DNA from: Planctomycetota bacterium
Lineage (GTDB): Bacteria; Planctomycetota; UBA1135; GCA-002686595
Direction of reading: 5' to 3'
Length of the DNA stretch: 64,000 bases
Assembly: GCA_012959525.1 (NCBI GenBank)
Contig: DUDB01000046.1
Span: forward strand, 1 to 64,000
Shown piece after piece: positions 54,991 to 63,763 of this stretch. The notes beneath the pieces were generated by a model. It was given only the letters and a program-made list of their open reading frames with translations. It was not told the origin of the DNA and ran no database searches. Position numbers and translations under genes: made by a program. Position 1 is the first letter of the stretch; each line of letters begins with the position of its first letter.

Positions 54991-56912
54991 GAGTTCTTTT
55001 CAGTCTGGTGATCGGATGGAGCCTTCTCGTCGGCTCCGCGAGCGGACAGGGAGAGGCTCCCACGCGAGCTGGCCGAGCACCTTGGGAGCCGGAGGTTCTG
55101 GAACTGTTCGCCACGCTTCCCGTTCAGGACGGGGGCCGGGTCAAGCCCATGGACTCCCTGGCGGGCTTGCGTCTGCTGCAATTCAACGGCAAGCGCACGC
55201 TCAAGCTGCGGGATGGGACCAAGCTGGACCACCGTGCCTGGCTCCTGGACTGCTTCCTCTTCCCTGAGCTGGCCCGGACCTACCCCTGCTTCCGCATCGA
55301 CAACGACGCCGTCCTGGCGGCCGTGGGCCTGGAGGCCAGGAAGAAGGCGGACTGGTACACCTTTGAGGAGCTCGCCCTCGCCCGCCAGAAGATCGCTGCG
55401 GAGGCCGCGGGTGCGCAGGCGGCGGATCCTGACGAGCGCTCCCTCGTGCAGACCAAACTGCTCAACCTGGAGAGCAACCTACGCACCTTCGAGGGACTGA
55501 CACTGGCGTTGGATTTCACCCGGCGCAGTTTTCCTACGGCGGGGCTGGAGGAGATCTGGAGCCAGAGCGAAGCGGACCTCGCCACCGTGCTCGAGGGCGC
55601 GCCGGGGTTCAAGGCCCTTTGGCGTGGTGTTCCGGGAGGCGAGCCGGCCACCAGCGGAGAGCAGGCGCTCATGCGCACTCTCGCCGAGCACCTGGCGGAG
55701 GTCAGTGAGCGCGGGCGTGGGGGACCGGTACTCCTGGCGCCGCACCCGGACTCCGTCGGTGCAGAGCGTTGGTGGCGCGCCACCGATCTGATCGACGTGG
55801 CCTTCGACAGTGACCTGGACCTCAGCGCCGAGATTGAAGTGCTCAGGGGTCTGCAGAGCCTGGAGCAGGCCAAGGCGGACCCCGAGAGGCTGCGTACTGA
55901 ATTGCAGGCTCTGCATGGGCTGCTGGTGGCGCGTGCGGATGCGCGCGGGGAGTATCGCGCCATCGAATTGGAAGTGGACCTCTACCGCTGGGACCCCTTC
56001 ACCCGCGCTCTGGTCTTCTACCTGCTCGCGTTCCTGGGTGTTTGTTTCAGTCTCGTGGCGCCGAGCAAGGGCTGGGTTCGCAAGTTCACCTGGGGGATGA
56101 CCCTGGGCAGTACGGCTCTGCTGATCTTCGGCATCGTCTTGCGCTGCATCATCCGCCAGCGGCCACCTGTGGTCAGTCTTTACGACACGGTGCTGTTCAT
56201 CACGGCCGGCGCGGTGCTGATGGGGCTCGTGACCGAGTGGCTGACACGGCAGCGCATAGCTCTTGGTCTCTCAACGGTGCTGGGCACCGCAGGCATGTTC
56301 CTGGCGGGCCGCTATGAGCTCAAGGAGGTTGCCAGCGCCGGTGACACCATGGCTTCGGTGGTGGCTGTGCTCGACACCAACTACTACCTCGCCATTCACG
56401 TGACCACCATTACCCTGGGCTACGCCGCCGGTCTGCTGGCCGGTGCCCTGGGCCACGTGTGGATTCTGGGCCGTTTGGTGGGCTATCGGTCGGGAGACCG
56501 GGAGTTCTACCGCGGCTTGACCCGTATGACCTACGGGGTGATCTGCTTCGGGCTCCTGCTCTCCGTGTTCGGGACGATCATGGGCGGTGTCTGGGCCAAC
56601 GACTCGTGGGGTCGCTTCTGGGGGTGGGATCCCAAGGAGAACGGAGCACTGTTGATTTGCCTCTGGGAGATCATGATCCTGCACGCACGCATGGGTGGCT
56701 ACATTCGCGATCGGGGCTTGGCTGTTATGGCGGTCTTGGGTGCGATCGTGGTCTCGGCTTCCTGGTGGGGCGTCAACTTGCTGGGCGTTGGCCTGCACAG
56801 CTACGGATTCACAAGCGGTGTGGTCATGACGTTGGCGTCCTTCTGGGCATTTGAGATCTTGGTGGTGCTGGCAGCGGGGGTCGGTGCTAAGCGCGAGGCA
56901 GCAAGTAAGTAA
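54987..56912 (+). CDS. ccsA: CcsA/ResC-type cytochrome c biogenesis protein with a long N-terminal periplasmic extension
   Basis: This 641-residue product begins with a signal (about 1-20, ending Ser-Ala-Ser-Gly-Gln). A ~310-residue soluble helical region with no haem motif follows. Then come eight or so membrane helices (about 340-635) that form the haem handling module. The tryptophan-rich WWD domain is intact: '[18 protein letters not shown]' near residue 532. Conserved His lie in '[15 protein letters not shown]' and 'GLHSYG'. The usual CcsA is near 300 residues; the doubled size is due to the front part, related to sequences in 'CcsBA'-like fusions but not ResB itself, since resB is separate just upstream. 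It holds haem for attachment to the many c-type cytochromes of this organism. Confidence 0.93.
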   Translation: MRVLFSLVIGWSLLVGSASGQGEAPTRAGRAPWEPEVLELFATLPVQDGGRVKPMDSLAGLRLLQFNGKRTLKLRDGTKLDHRAWLLDCFLFPELARTYPCFRIDNDAVLAAVGLEARKKADWYTFEELALARQKIAAEAAGAQAADPDERSLVQTKLLNLESNLRTFEGLTLALDFTRRSFPTAGLEEIWSQSEADLATVLEGAPGFKALWRGVPGGEPATSGEQALMRTLAEHLAEVSERGRGGPVLLAPHPDSVGAERWWRATDLIDVAFDSDLDLSAEIEVLRGLQSLEQAKADPERLRTELQALHGLLVARADARGEYRAIELEVDLYRWDPFTRALVFYLLAFLGVCFSLVAPSKGWVRKFTWGMTLGSTALLIFGIVLRCIIRQRPPVVSLYDTVLFITAGAVLMGLVTEWLTRQRIALGLSTVLGTAGMFLAGRYELKEVASAGDTMASVVAVLDTNYYLAIHVTTITLGYAAGLLAGALGHVWILGRLVGYRSGDREFYRGLTRMTYGVICFGLLLSVFGTIMGGVWANDSWGRFWGWDPKENGALLICLWEIMILHARMGGYIRDRGLAVMAVLGAIVVSASWWGVNLLGVGLHSYGFTSGVVMTLASFWAFEILVVLAAGVGAKREAASK

Positions 56913-56923
56913 GGAACACAGGC

Positions 56924-57802
56924 ATGAATGACGTAGGCATGGCAAATATTCTCGATGGCAAAGCCACGGCGGCAGCGGTGCGCGAGGAGGTGGCGGCGGG
57001 CGTCGAGGCATTGCGTGCTGCAGGCCATCCTGCCCCGGGGCTCTGTGTGGTCCTGGTGGGCGAAGACCCGGCTAGTCAGGTCTACGTGCGCAACAAGGAC
57101 CGCGCCGCGACCCAGGCCGGCTTCGAGGTGTCCACCGTGCGTCTGGCGGCGGAGACGAGCCAGGCGGACCTGGAGGCCGAGATCGACCGCCTCAACCTGG
57201 ACCCGGGCGTACACGGCATCCTGGTTCAGCTGCCCCTGCCCAAGGGACTGGATGCAGACAGCGTGCTGCGCCGCCTCGACCCTGCCAAGGACGTGGATGG
57301 CCTGACCGCGACCAACGTGGCCGCCCTGGTGACCGGCAGCCCCGGCCACGTGCCCTGCACCCCTGCCGGCTGTATCGAAATCCTCGATCGCCACGGGATC
57401 GCCCTGGAGGGCAAGCGCGTGACGATCGTGGGGCGCTCGATGTTGGTGGGCAAACCCCTGGCCCAGCTTGCTCTGGCGCGTAACGCCACGGTGACGGTGT
57501 GCCACTCTCGCACGGCGGATCTCGCCGGGGAGTGTCGGCGAGCCGATGTGCTGGTGGCTGCGGTCGGAGTCGCTCGGCTGATCAAGGGGGATTGGATCCA
57601 GCCGGGGGCAACCGTCCTGGACGTGGGGATCAACCGCGGAGAGGACGGCAAGCTGGTGGGGGACGTGGACTTCGAAGAGGCCGTGTCCGTGGCTGGAGCG
57701 ATCACCCCGGTGCCGGGGGGCGTGGGTCCCATGACCATTGCCATGCTCCTGAAGAACACCCTGTCCGCGGCTCGAGCTGCCGCGGGCGTGCAAGGTCCCT
57801 GA
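56924..57802 (+). CDS. folD: bifunctional methylenetetrahydrofolate dehydrogenase / cyclohydrolase
   Basis: The ATG at 56924 has AAGGAA 7 bases before it; 'MANILDG' at 56939 is an alternative. The 292-residue length is normal. 'YVRNKDRA' (about 49-56) contains the catalytic Lys, and '[13 protein letters not shown]' (about 89-101) the family signature with Gln. '[11 protein letters not shown]' and '[12 protein letters not shown]' follow. The Rossmann '[15 protein letters not shown]' binds NADP, and '[16 protein letters not shown]' closes the molecule. It interconverts methylene-, methenyl- and formyl-tetrahydrofolate. It lies 11 bases after ccsA and may share its transcript. Confidence 0.97.
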   Translation: MNDVGMANILDGKATAAAVREEVAAGVEALRAAGHPAPGLCVVLVGEDPASQVYVRNKDRAATQAGFEVSTVRLAAETSQADLEAEIDRLNLDPGVHGILVQLPLPKGLDADSVLRRLDPAKDVDGLTATNVAALVTGSPGHVPCTPAGCIEILDRHGIALEGKRVTIVGRSMLVGKPLAQLALARNATVTVCHSRTADLAGECRRADVLVAAVGVARLIKGDWIQPGATVLDVGINRGEDGKLVGDVDFEEAVSVAGAITPVPGGVGPMTIAMLLKNTLSAARAAAGVQGP

Positions 57803-57825
57803 GTCGAATGATCCTCTGACCTGCC

Positions 57826-58683
57826 ATGACCAGCCAATATCAGGACCCGGGCCAGAGTTCGTGGGGGGGGGGAGGGGAGAGTGGACCGGCCATGCGCATG
57901 GCTCTGCCCGCGGTCACTCCCATGGTCAAGCGGTTGATGCTCATCAATGGAGTTGCATGGGTCGCTTTCTTCGCGGCCTTCATGGTGGACAAGTCCGTGT
58001 TCGTGGTGCATCTCCTCGGGTTGTCACCACAGGTGTGGGAGGCGAACTTCCCGCTAGTGCCGGTCTGGCAGGTGCTCAGCTACGCCTTCCTGCATACGGT
58101 GGATCCCACGCACCTGCTCATGAACATGCTCCTGCTTTTCTTCTTCGGGACCATGCTGGAGACGATGCTGGGGTCCAACCGTTTCTTGACTCTGTACCTC
58201 GGCGCGGCGCTGTGTGGTGCGCTGTTCCATCTGATGGGTGAGTGGATGCTAGGAGGCTCGGCCCCCGCCATCGGCGCCTCGGGGGCGGTTCTCGGTGTAC
58301 TCGTCGCAGCGGCCGTGTTGCGACCAGACGCCACCGTCTTTCTCTTCTTCTTCCCCGTGCGTCTCAAGTGGCTGGCCACGGGTATCGTGGCGATCGATGC
58401 CATACGCCTGCTGATCGGGCTCAAGTCCGGCCAATCGGACATGGTGGCCCACTTTGTCCATTTGGGGGGTGCGCTGTACGGATTCCTGGCAGCCCGTCAG
58501 GGCTGGGTGCGCTGGGATCCCATCGGGCGCTGGCGTCAGCGCCGGGATGCAGGCCGCGACAATCGCCGTCAGGTGGATCAGGAGCGCCTGGACGGATTGC
58601 TGGAGAAAATCCATTCACAGGGCCTGGGTTCCCTCTCGGGCAAGGAAAAGGAATTCCTCAAGCGGGTCTCGCGCAAGGGGTAG
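57826..58683 (+). CDS. rhomboid family intramembrane serine protease
   Basis: The 285-residue protein starts at the ATG at 57826. Six membrane helices lie between about 32 and 225. Helix 2 ends with 'HLLMNMLLLFFFG' (the H-x3-N pattern that forms the oxyanion hole). 'GASGAVLG' (about 149-156) carries the catalytic Ser, and 'HFVHLGGALYG' (about 208-218) the catalytic His. 'WQVLSYAFLH' is another rhomboid landmark. The cytoplasmic tail ends in a short helical motif 'LDGLLEKIHSQGLGSLSGKEKEFL' (given by pattern: Leu-Leu-x-Lys-Ile and Leu-x-x-Glu-x-x-Phe-Leu), frequent in planctomycete rhomboids. It cleaves membrane-anchored substrates, not identified here. Confidence 0.92.
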   Translation: MTSQYQDPGQSSWGGGGESGPAMRMALPAVTPMVKRLMLINGVAWVAFFAAFMVDKSVFVVHLLGLSPQVWEANFPLVPVWQVLSYAFLHTVDPTHLLMNMLLLFFFGTMLETMLGSNRFLTLYLGAALCGALFHLMGEWMLGGSAPAIGASGAVLGVLVAAAVLRPDATVFLFFFPVRLKWLATGIVAIDAIRLLIGLKSGQSDMVAHFVHLGGALYGFLAARQGWVRWDPIGRWRQRRDAGRDNRRQVDQERLDGLLEKIHSQGLGSLSGKEKEFLKRVSRKG

Positions 58684-58684
58684 A

Positions 58685-58700
58685 CGGGTTCAGAAACCCG
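58685..58700 (+). terminator. short perfect hairpin after the rhomboid gene
   Basis: CGGGTT (58685-58690) and AACCCG (58695-58700) enclose a four-base loop, two bases after the rhomboid stop. There is no T run. It may be an RNA end or a processing site before the downstream secreted protein gene. Confidence 0.35.
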
Positions 58701-58727
58701 ATTGAATTGGGGTGCTACACTGCTCCC

Positions 58728-60794
58728 ATGAAAGCCCCCTTCCTGATTCTGTGTTGCGCACTCGCGTTCTCGGTCGGCAATTCCGCGATCGCAAACCCTC
58801 CTGCGACGGCTGGACCGCTGAGTGCATTCCAGGATGTCGAGAAGGATATCTTCCGCAAGACCTTCAAGGAGGCCATGACTCTCGGCGCTAACGCCGAGAT
58901 GGCGCGCCTGTTCAAGAAGAACCCAGAGCACTGCGCTCACTGGGTCCTAGATACGGCGGAGGATATCTCCGAGGCTCCTAGCGAGCTCCTCTTCAAGCGC
59001 ATGGATGCCTTCCGCAAGGCATGGAAATCTGCTTGGGGCACGGACTTCTGCACGAAGATGGAGGTGTACTTCTCACTTCTGAGCGTGCAAGTGAAGCGCT
59101 CACGGGTCAAGCTGAAGGCCACCTACGACAAGAAGACGATCCTCTTCCACGCGAACATGAGTGGAGAGAAGCAGGGGTTCAAGTTCACCGCTCTGGGGCT
59201 GGACTTCGAGAGGCTTGGCGAGGCTTTCGACGAGCTGGGGGACAAGTACTACGCGGCGTACAGCTACTTGTTCGCGGGCCTGTGTTACGAGGACACTGCG
59301 TTGGGCCCGAAGAACGCAGACCAGAAGCGCTCATGTGTTAACTACGAGAAGTACATGGCCGCCTGTGAGGCGATCGAGCTGAGCGACCCCCAATACAAGA
59401 CCATCAGAGACCACTACGCCCGTCTGGCGGCGTTGGGTTTCGCCACCCCGAGAGTTGAGGAGGGGACCGGGCCGGAAGTTGAGGGTGCGGCTGCTACCCC
59501 CAAAGCGGCCAAGGGCCCGGCTGCCGCTGCCGTCAGCTTGGAGATGGAATTTGATCTGGTTGAGAAGTTGACGGCCTTCAGTCGGCCGAGCTACTTCTTG
59601 GATGATATCTATCCCATCTGGAATTCGGTCACGCTCAACAAGAAGGGATCACGCGCCACCATCCTCAGAATCGAAGATGGTCCAGATGTGCTGCGTGTGG
59701 GGTCCGCGGACATCCAAGTGGATGAGGATCGCGATGGGGAAGGGGACGTGGAGCTGCCCATCCGCGGGCGTCTCGATCCCGTGGTGATGGAGATCGGCGA
59801 GGGCCCCAGCAAGCGCAAGTGGGCCGTGCTCGCCATCACGGGGAGTGAAACCGACACCTACCAGGGCGTGCAAGTGAACCTTGCTCCCAACGATGACCTG
59901 ATCAATATCTACTACGCGCCCGCGGGGTCAATGATAGGCGAGGTCGCCGGTACAAAGATCCGGGTTCTGGATGACAACTTGGATGGCATCTATGGCAGTC
60001 CCGCGATGGCCTACGGGCACACCGGGCTAACCAAGGGCCACTTTCAGCCGGAGATGGACTCGGTGGTCATCGGCAAATCCAAGCGTGCGCTACCTTGGAG
60101 TGAGTATCAGCAGATCGAGGGGATCTGGTACCGAATGGAAATCGCCGATGGCGGGAAGAGGTTGACCGCGACGCCGCAGAACCTGCCCACCGGGACTCTC
60201 AAGCTGAAGTACAAGGGGCCCGCGGCCTCCTTCCTGATCGTGCGCGGGGAGAATACGTATGAGAACAGCTTCTTTGACCTGAGTTCGGCCAAGAGCGTGG
60301 AGGTTCCTGTGGGTCGCTATAGCTTCTATTTTGGAATGGTCTCCAAGGGAAAGAAGAAGCAGCTCATGAAAGCGACCATTTTGCCCTCGGACGCGATGTC
60401 CATGTGGACCGTTTCCGAGCCGGGTATGGAGGTCGAGGTCTTGCTGGGCTCTCCGTTCGGCTTTGACTGGAAGGCCGAAATTGCAGATCGGTCGGTCACA
60501 GTCATCGGCCAATCCGTCTGTGTGACTGGGGTGGCGGGTGAGCGCTACGAGCGCGTATGGGGGGCCGTGTCCCAACCCGAGGTGAGCTTTCGCGAGATAG
60601 GCGCCAAGCGGGGCTCGAAGGGCGAGGAAATGGACAAGATCCAAGACCAGGACGCCCTCTACAAGAGTTGGAGGGCTTCCTGGTTCCCCATTGACGTCAC
60701 CATGGACAAGAGGCCGAGCGTGACCGAGGTGGAAGTGCAGCTGGTGGAGAAGAAGAACAAGCTGTTCGGTAAGATCACGTCGATCTGGAAGTAG
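58728..60794 (+). CDS. large secreted protein of unknown function
   Basis: The ATG at 58728 starts a signal peptide ('MKAPFLILCCALAFSVG', cut near Ala-Ile-Ala-Asn) and gives 688 residues; longer frames upstream are not the same protein. The first 230 residues are helical and Lys-rich, with a Cys-rich TPR-like section ('YYAAYSYLFAGLCYED'). An Ala/Pro linker is at about 235-265. The remainder (about 266-640) is mostly beta, with Asp-x-Asp-x-Asp calcium-like loops ('VDEDRDGEGDVELP', 'LDDNLDGIYG') and 'GHTGLTKGHFQPEMD'. It ends in basic residues (Lys-Lys-Asn-Lys-Leu-Phe). No enzyme motif was recognised. Codon use is like its neighbours. It stands between rhomboid and serS on the same strand. Confidence 0.7.
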   Translation: MKAPFLILCCALAFSVGNSAIANPPATAGPLSAFQDVEKDIFRKTFKEAMTLGANAEMARLFKKNPEHCAHWVLDTAEDISEAPSELLFKRMDAFRKAWKSAWGTDFCTKMEVYFSLLSVQVKRSRVKLKATYDKKTILFHANMSGEKQGFKFTALGLDFERLGEAFDELGDKYYAAYSYLFAGLCYEDTALGPKNADQKRSCVNYEKYMAACEAIELSDPQYKTIRDHYARLAALGFATPRVEEGTGPEVEGAAATPKAAKGPAAAAVSLEMEFDLVEKLTAFSRPSYFLDDIYPIWNSVTLNKKGSRATILRIEDGPDVLRVGSADIQVDEDRDGEGDVELPIRGRLDPVVMEIGEGPSKRKWAVLAITGSETDTYQGVQVNLAPNDDLINIYYAPAGSMIGEVAGTKIRVLDDNLDGIYGSPAMAYGHTGLTKGHFQPEMDSVVIGKSKRALPWSEYQQIEGIWYRMEIADGGKRLTATPQNLPTGTLKLKYKGPAASFLIVRGENTYENSFFDLSSAKSVEVPVGRYSFYFGMVSKGKKKQLMKATILPSDAMSMWTVSEPGMEVEVLLGSPFGFDWKAEIADRSVTVIGQSVCVTGVAGERYERVWGAVSQPEVSFREIGAKRGSKGEEMDKIQDQDALYKSWRASWFPIDVTMDKRPSVTEVEVQLVEKKNKLFGKITSIWK

Positions 60795-60892
60795 GATGCC
60801 CTTCTGCGCCGGGGCCTGCCCCCGTGTGCCAATCGGTTTTTTTCCAGTCACGGCCTTCTCTCCCTTCCCCGAGCCGCTCCCCGGACCTTCTC

Positions 60893-62164
60893 TTGCTCGA
60901 CCTCAAGTTCATCCGCTCTCATCCAGAGCTCGTTAAGGCAGGTGCCGCCAAGAAGCGCATGGAGTGTGACGTGGAGCGCATTCTGGAGTTGGACGAGTCC
61001 AACCGCCAGGCGATGCAAGCCATGGACGAGCTGCGCTCCAAGCAGAAGCAGGCTGGCAAGGCTATTGCGGAGGCCGCGCCTGAGGAGCGTGCCCAATTGG
61101 CCCAGAATCAGAAAGGACTGAAGACCGAACTGAAGGAGTGCTCCGAGGGGCAAGCCCTGATCGAGGCTGAACTGAATGAGTTGATGCTGCGTGTTCCAAG
61201 CGTTCCCGCAGAGGAAGTTCCCGAGGGCGTCGATGATGGGGACAATGTGGAGCTGCGAAAGTGGGGTGAGCCGCGCTCCTTCGATTTCTCCGTGCGCAGC
61301 CACATCGAGATCGGCGAGATGCACGGCTGGCTCGACATCGTGCGCGGAGCGCGTCTGGCCGGATCGCGCAACTACGTCCTAAAGGGCGACCTGTGCCTCT
61401 TGGAGCATGCGGTCTTGCGCTACGCATTGGACACGATGGTGGGTAAGGGGTACACGGCGGTCACCGTGCCCACTCTGGTGCGCACGCAGACCATGGTTGG
61501 TACGGGGTATTTTCCCGGTGGAGAGGATCAGGCCTACCGCTGTGACGAGCGCGATGACCTGTGTCTGGTGGGCACAGCCGAGGTGCCGCTTACCGCGCTC
61601 TACCAGGACGAGATCCTGGACGGGGCGGACCTTCCCATGCGATTGGTCTCCTCTTCGACGTGCTATCGGCGTGAAGCGGGGACCTACGGCAAAGACACCA
61701 AGGGTCTCTACAGGGTTCATCAGTTCCAGAAGGTGGAGCAGGTCGTGATCGACGTGGCCGACGAGGGGCGCAGCATCGAACATCACCTCGCCATCTTGGA
61801 CAACTCCGAGCAGATCCTGCAGGCCTTGGAACTACCCTATCGGGTGGTCAATGTCTGCGGGGGGGATCTGGGGCAGGCGCAGGTGCAGAAATTCGACATC
61901 GAGACTTGGATGCCTTCGCGAGAGGGATATGGCGAGACCCACTCAGCCTCGCGCTTCTACGACTTCCAGTCACGCCGCCTCTCCCTTCGCTATCGCGGTG
62001 AGGACGGGAAGGTGCGCCACTGCCACACCCTCAACAACACGGTGGCGGCTTCCACACGCATGCTCATCGCGCTCATGGAGAATCACCAGACTGCCAGCGG
62101 GCAGGTGCGTGTGCCCGAGCCGCTGCAGCTCTATCTAGGCGGGCGAGAGCTACTTCCGGCCTAG
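60893..62164 (+). CDS. serS: seryl-tRNA synthetase
   Basis: The TTG at 60893 is chosen because it gives 'MLDLKFIRSHPEL', the normal SerRS beginning, and 423 residues (usual 420-430). Upstream codons add 23 unlikely residues. The first ~100 residues form the long helical arm ('AMDELRSKQKQAGKAIAEA'). The class II catalytic domain has motif 1 near residue 190 ('VGKGYTAVTVPTLV'), 'GTAEVPLTALYQDEIL' and motif 2 'STCYRREAGTYGKDTKGLYRVHQF' (by pattern: Arg-x-Glu-Ala-Gly and Gly-Leu-x-Arg-x-His-Gln-Phe). 'GDLGQAQVQKFDIE' and motif 3 'NNTVAASTRMLIALMEN' follow. It charges tRNA-Ser. It is convergent with the pseudopilin genes (31 bases). Confidence 0.97.
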   Translation: MLDLKFIRSHPELVKAGAAKKRMECDVERILELDESNRQAMQAMDELRSKQKQAGKAIAEAAPEERAQLAQNQKGLKTELKECSEGQALIEAELNELMLRVPSVPAEEVPEGVDDGDNVELRKWGEPRSFDFSVRSHIEIGEMHGWLDIVRGARLAGSRNYVLKGDLCLLEHAVLRYALDTMVGKGYTAVTVPTLVRTQTMVGTGYFPGGEDQAYRCDERDDLCLVGTAEVPLTALYQDEILDGADLPMRLVSSSTCYRREAGTYGKDTKGLYRVHQFQKVEQVVIDVADEGRSIEHHLAILDNSEQILQALELPYRVVNVCGGDLGQAQVQKFDIETWMPSREGYGETHSASRFYDFQSRRLSLRYRGEDGKVRHCHTLNNTVAASTRMLIALMENHQTASGQVRVPEPLQLYLGGRELLPA

Positions 62165-62195
62165 TCCGTAGGCGGGGCCGCGACTGCGCCCGGGT

Positions 62196-63131
62196 TCAGT
62201 TGCCGCCGGGACGGTCTGCGGAGCTCCCGATGATGACCTTGCCATCCGGGGCCGTCCGTGCACCTCCGCCTCGGCCGCCAGCCCCTCCGCGGCCGCCAGC
62301 GCCTCCCGATCCACCCACCTCCATGTCGCCTTCCTCGCTACCTTCCTCGCCGGCGGCAGCCTCACTCGCGGGGCTGGGAATGGCGTAACGGGGGATGTCC
62401 TTCTGGGCCAGGCGCAGGGACTCGGGCAGGCGAATGACGCGCGTATAGAGGAACTTCTGCTTTTGCCGCATGTGCCCCTGCGTCTCCCGCAGGAGGCGCG
62501 GCTGCAGCTCGATCTCCAGGCTGATGCGTAGAGAGGCTGGCAGGCCGGTGGTCTCTACGTCCGATGGGTTCATACCCCACTCCTCGAGGGGGTCGGCGTC
62601 CGGCCCGTCCTCTGAGAACACTTCAATGTTGAAGCCCGTGATGTGGTCGTGGACCAGCACGTACGAGCCACCCTCAAAAGCGTCCTCGTCCACGCCGAAG
62701 CCCTCACGCCGGTACATCTCAAGGAAGTCACTGTCGTCGGGATTGGGCCGCAGGCAGTAGCCCACCTCGCAGATGTCGGAGCGCACTTGCCGGTCATTCT
62801 CTCCGAACCAGATCAGGCTGTCGGTTGTCGCCACGAAGTCGATGCGATCCGCATCGAGCCCCACGCGAACGTTGTTCGTGACTCGCAGGTGGGATTTCAG
62901 GGGCATGCTCGTGGTGAAGACACCGCGCAGGTCACGCTCAAGCAGGTCGAGGATTGCGGGCCCCGCCAGCTGCTGCTCTTGAATGTTGTGCACCAGATCT
63001 CGTGAGGTGCGAACGGCGGTCAAGAGGCGTGTGATGCCGGTCAGCATCAGGCCCATGATCAGCACCGTGACCACAATCTCGACCAGGGTGAAGCCAGCCT
63101 TGGATGTGAGTCGTCTTCGGGAGTGGATCAT
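62196..63131 (-). CDS. type II secretion/pilus pseudopilin, GspJ-like, with a glycine-rich tail
   Basis: The 311-residue protein has a prepilin leader: 'KAGFTLVEIVV' with the Gly-Phe cleavage site near residue 13 and Glu at +5 of the mature chain, followed by a ~20-residue membrane helix. The middle 'LDLLERDLRGVF' and the beta-rich C-terminal half with 'VTNNVRVGLDADRIDFVATT' match the GspJ family. GspJ is a minor pseudopilin at the tip of the type II secretion pseudopilus. Unusually, the last ~45 residues are a Gly/Ala/Arg-rich low-complexity tail after 'GEEGSEEGD'. Its ATG overlaps the stop of the GspI-like gene (ATGA). Confidence 0.83.
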   Translation of the reverse strand: MIHSRRRLTSKAGFTLVEIVVTVLIMGLMLTGITRLLTAVRTSRDLVHNIQEQQLAGPAILDLLERDLRGVFTTSMPLKSHLRVTNNVRVGLDADRIDFVATTDSLIWFGENDRQVRSDICEVGYCLRPNPDDSDFLEMYRREGFGVDEDAFEGGSYVLVHDHITGFNIEVFSEDGPDADPLEEWGMNPSDVETTGLPASLRISLEIELQPRLLRETQGHMRQKQKFLYTRVIRLPESLRLAQKDIPRYAIPSPASEAAAGEEGSEEGDMEVGGSGGAGGRGGAGGRGGGARTAPDGKVIIGSSADRPGGN

Positions 63132-63763
63132 CTGGGTTCTCCTGCTATCGGGGATGCGCCAGCGCCGCCAGCGCCACCGCCACCGTTCCCATCGGGCCCC
63201 CCCGCATCAGCAGGAGCAGCCTCCTCGCCGTCCTCGCCTTCTTCGGGTCGATAGACCTGATCCCAGCGTATCCAGCGCTCAAGGGTGAGTTCGTTCTCCA
63301 GGTCGCTGTACTTGGGGTAGGTCACGCGGATGCGGATCTTCTCGTAGGGCTTGGCGCTTTCCTCTCCGCCGAGGTCCTCGTCCTCATTGGCCTCCAGGTA
63401 CTCGTCCCGCTCGCGACGCAGGGCCCAGTTGTCGATGGGGCCGTAGGGGTCGACATCCTCCTGTATGGAGAACTGCTGATCGCCCACGGCAAGCTCCCAG
63501 TAGAAGGCGGGGTAGTCGTCTTCGGCGTAGCTGCCCGAGAGCAGGGCGCCCTCGTCCAATTCGTCCCAGCGTATGCCCGACTCGATTTCCCCCAGGGTCT
63601 TGAGGGCCAGGACGCGGGCCGTCTTCTGGTCTCGAGTGTGTGCCGCGCTCAGCTTGGAGGCCTGCAGGATCTGCAGGGTGGCGGTGAGAGCCATGCCGAC
63701 CAGGGCGATGGCCAGAGCCGCCTCCACCAGGGTGAACCCACGCTTGTTCGACGTGCAACGCAT
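63128..63763 (-). CDS. type II secretion pseudopilin, GspI-like, with a glycine-rich tail
   Basis: This 211-residue product has a prepilin leader 'KRGFTLVEAALAIALVGMAL' (Gly-Phe cleavage near residue 9, then Glu+5), one membrane helix and 'ARVLALKTLGEIESG', as expected in GspI. The C-terminal part is beta-rich and acidic ('VTYPKYSDLENELTLERW'), and the last 30 residues are Gly/Ala/Asp-rich low complexity. GspI begins the tip complex with GspJ and GspK. The gene's ATG overlaps the stop of the upstream gene by one base (TGATG), and its stop overlaps the GspJ-like start, so all three are coupled. Confidence 0.83.
   Translation of the reverse strand: MRCTSNKRGFTLVEAALAIALVGMALTATLQILQASKLSAAHTRDQKTARVLALKTLGEIESGIRWDELDEGALLSGSYAEDDYPAFYWELAVGDQQFSIQEDVDPYGPIDNWALRRERDEYLEANEDEDLGGEESAKPYEKIRIRVTYPKYSDLENELTLERWIRWDQVYRPEEGEDGEEAAPADAGGPDGNGGGGAGGAGASPIAGEPR

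Noticed and set aside
58242-58727. 162-codon extension of the secreted unknown into the rhomboid gene
   Set aside because: Overlaps the rhomboid coding sequence in another frame, and the signal peptide starts exactly at 58728.
62260-62330. Gly/Arg-coding repeat region as a possible mobile repeat
   Set aside because: In frame within the GspJ-like tail and best explained as low-complexity protein sequence.
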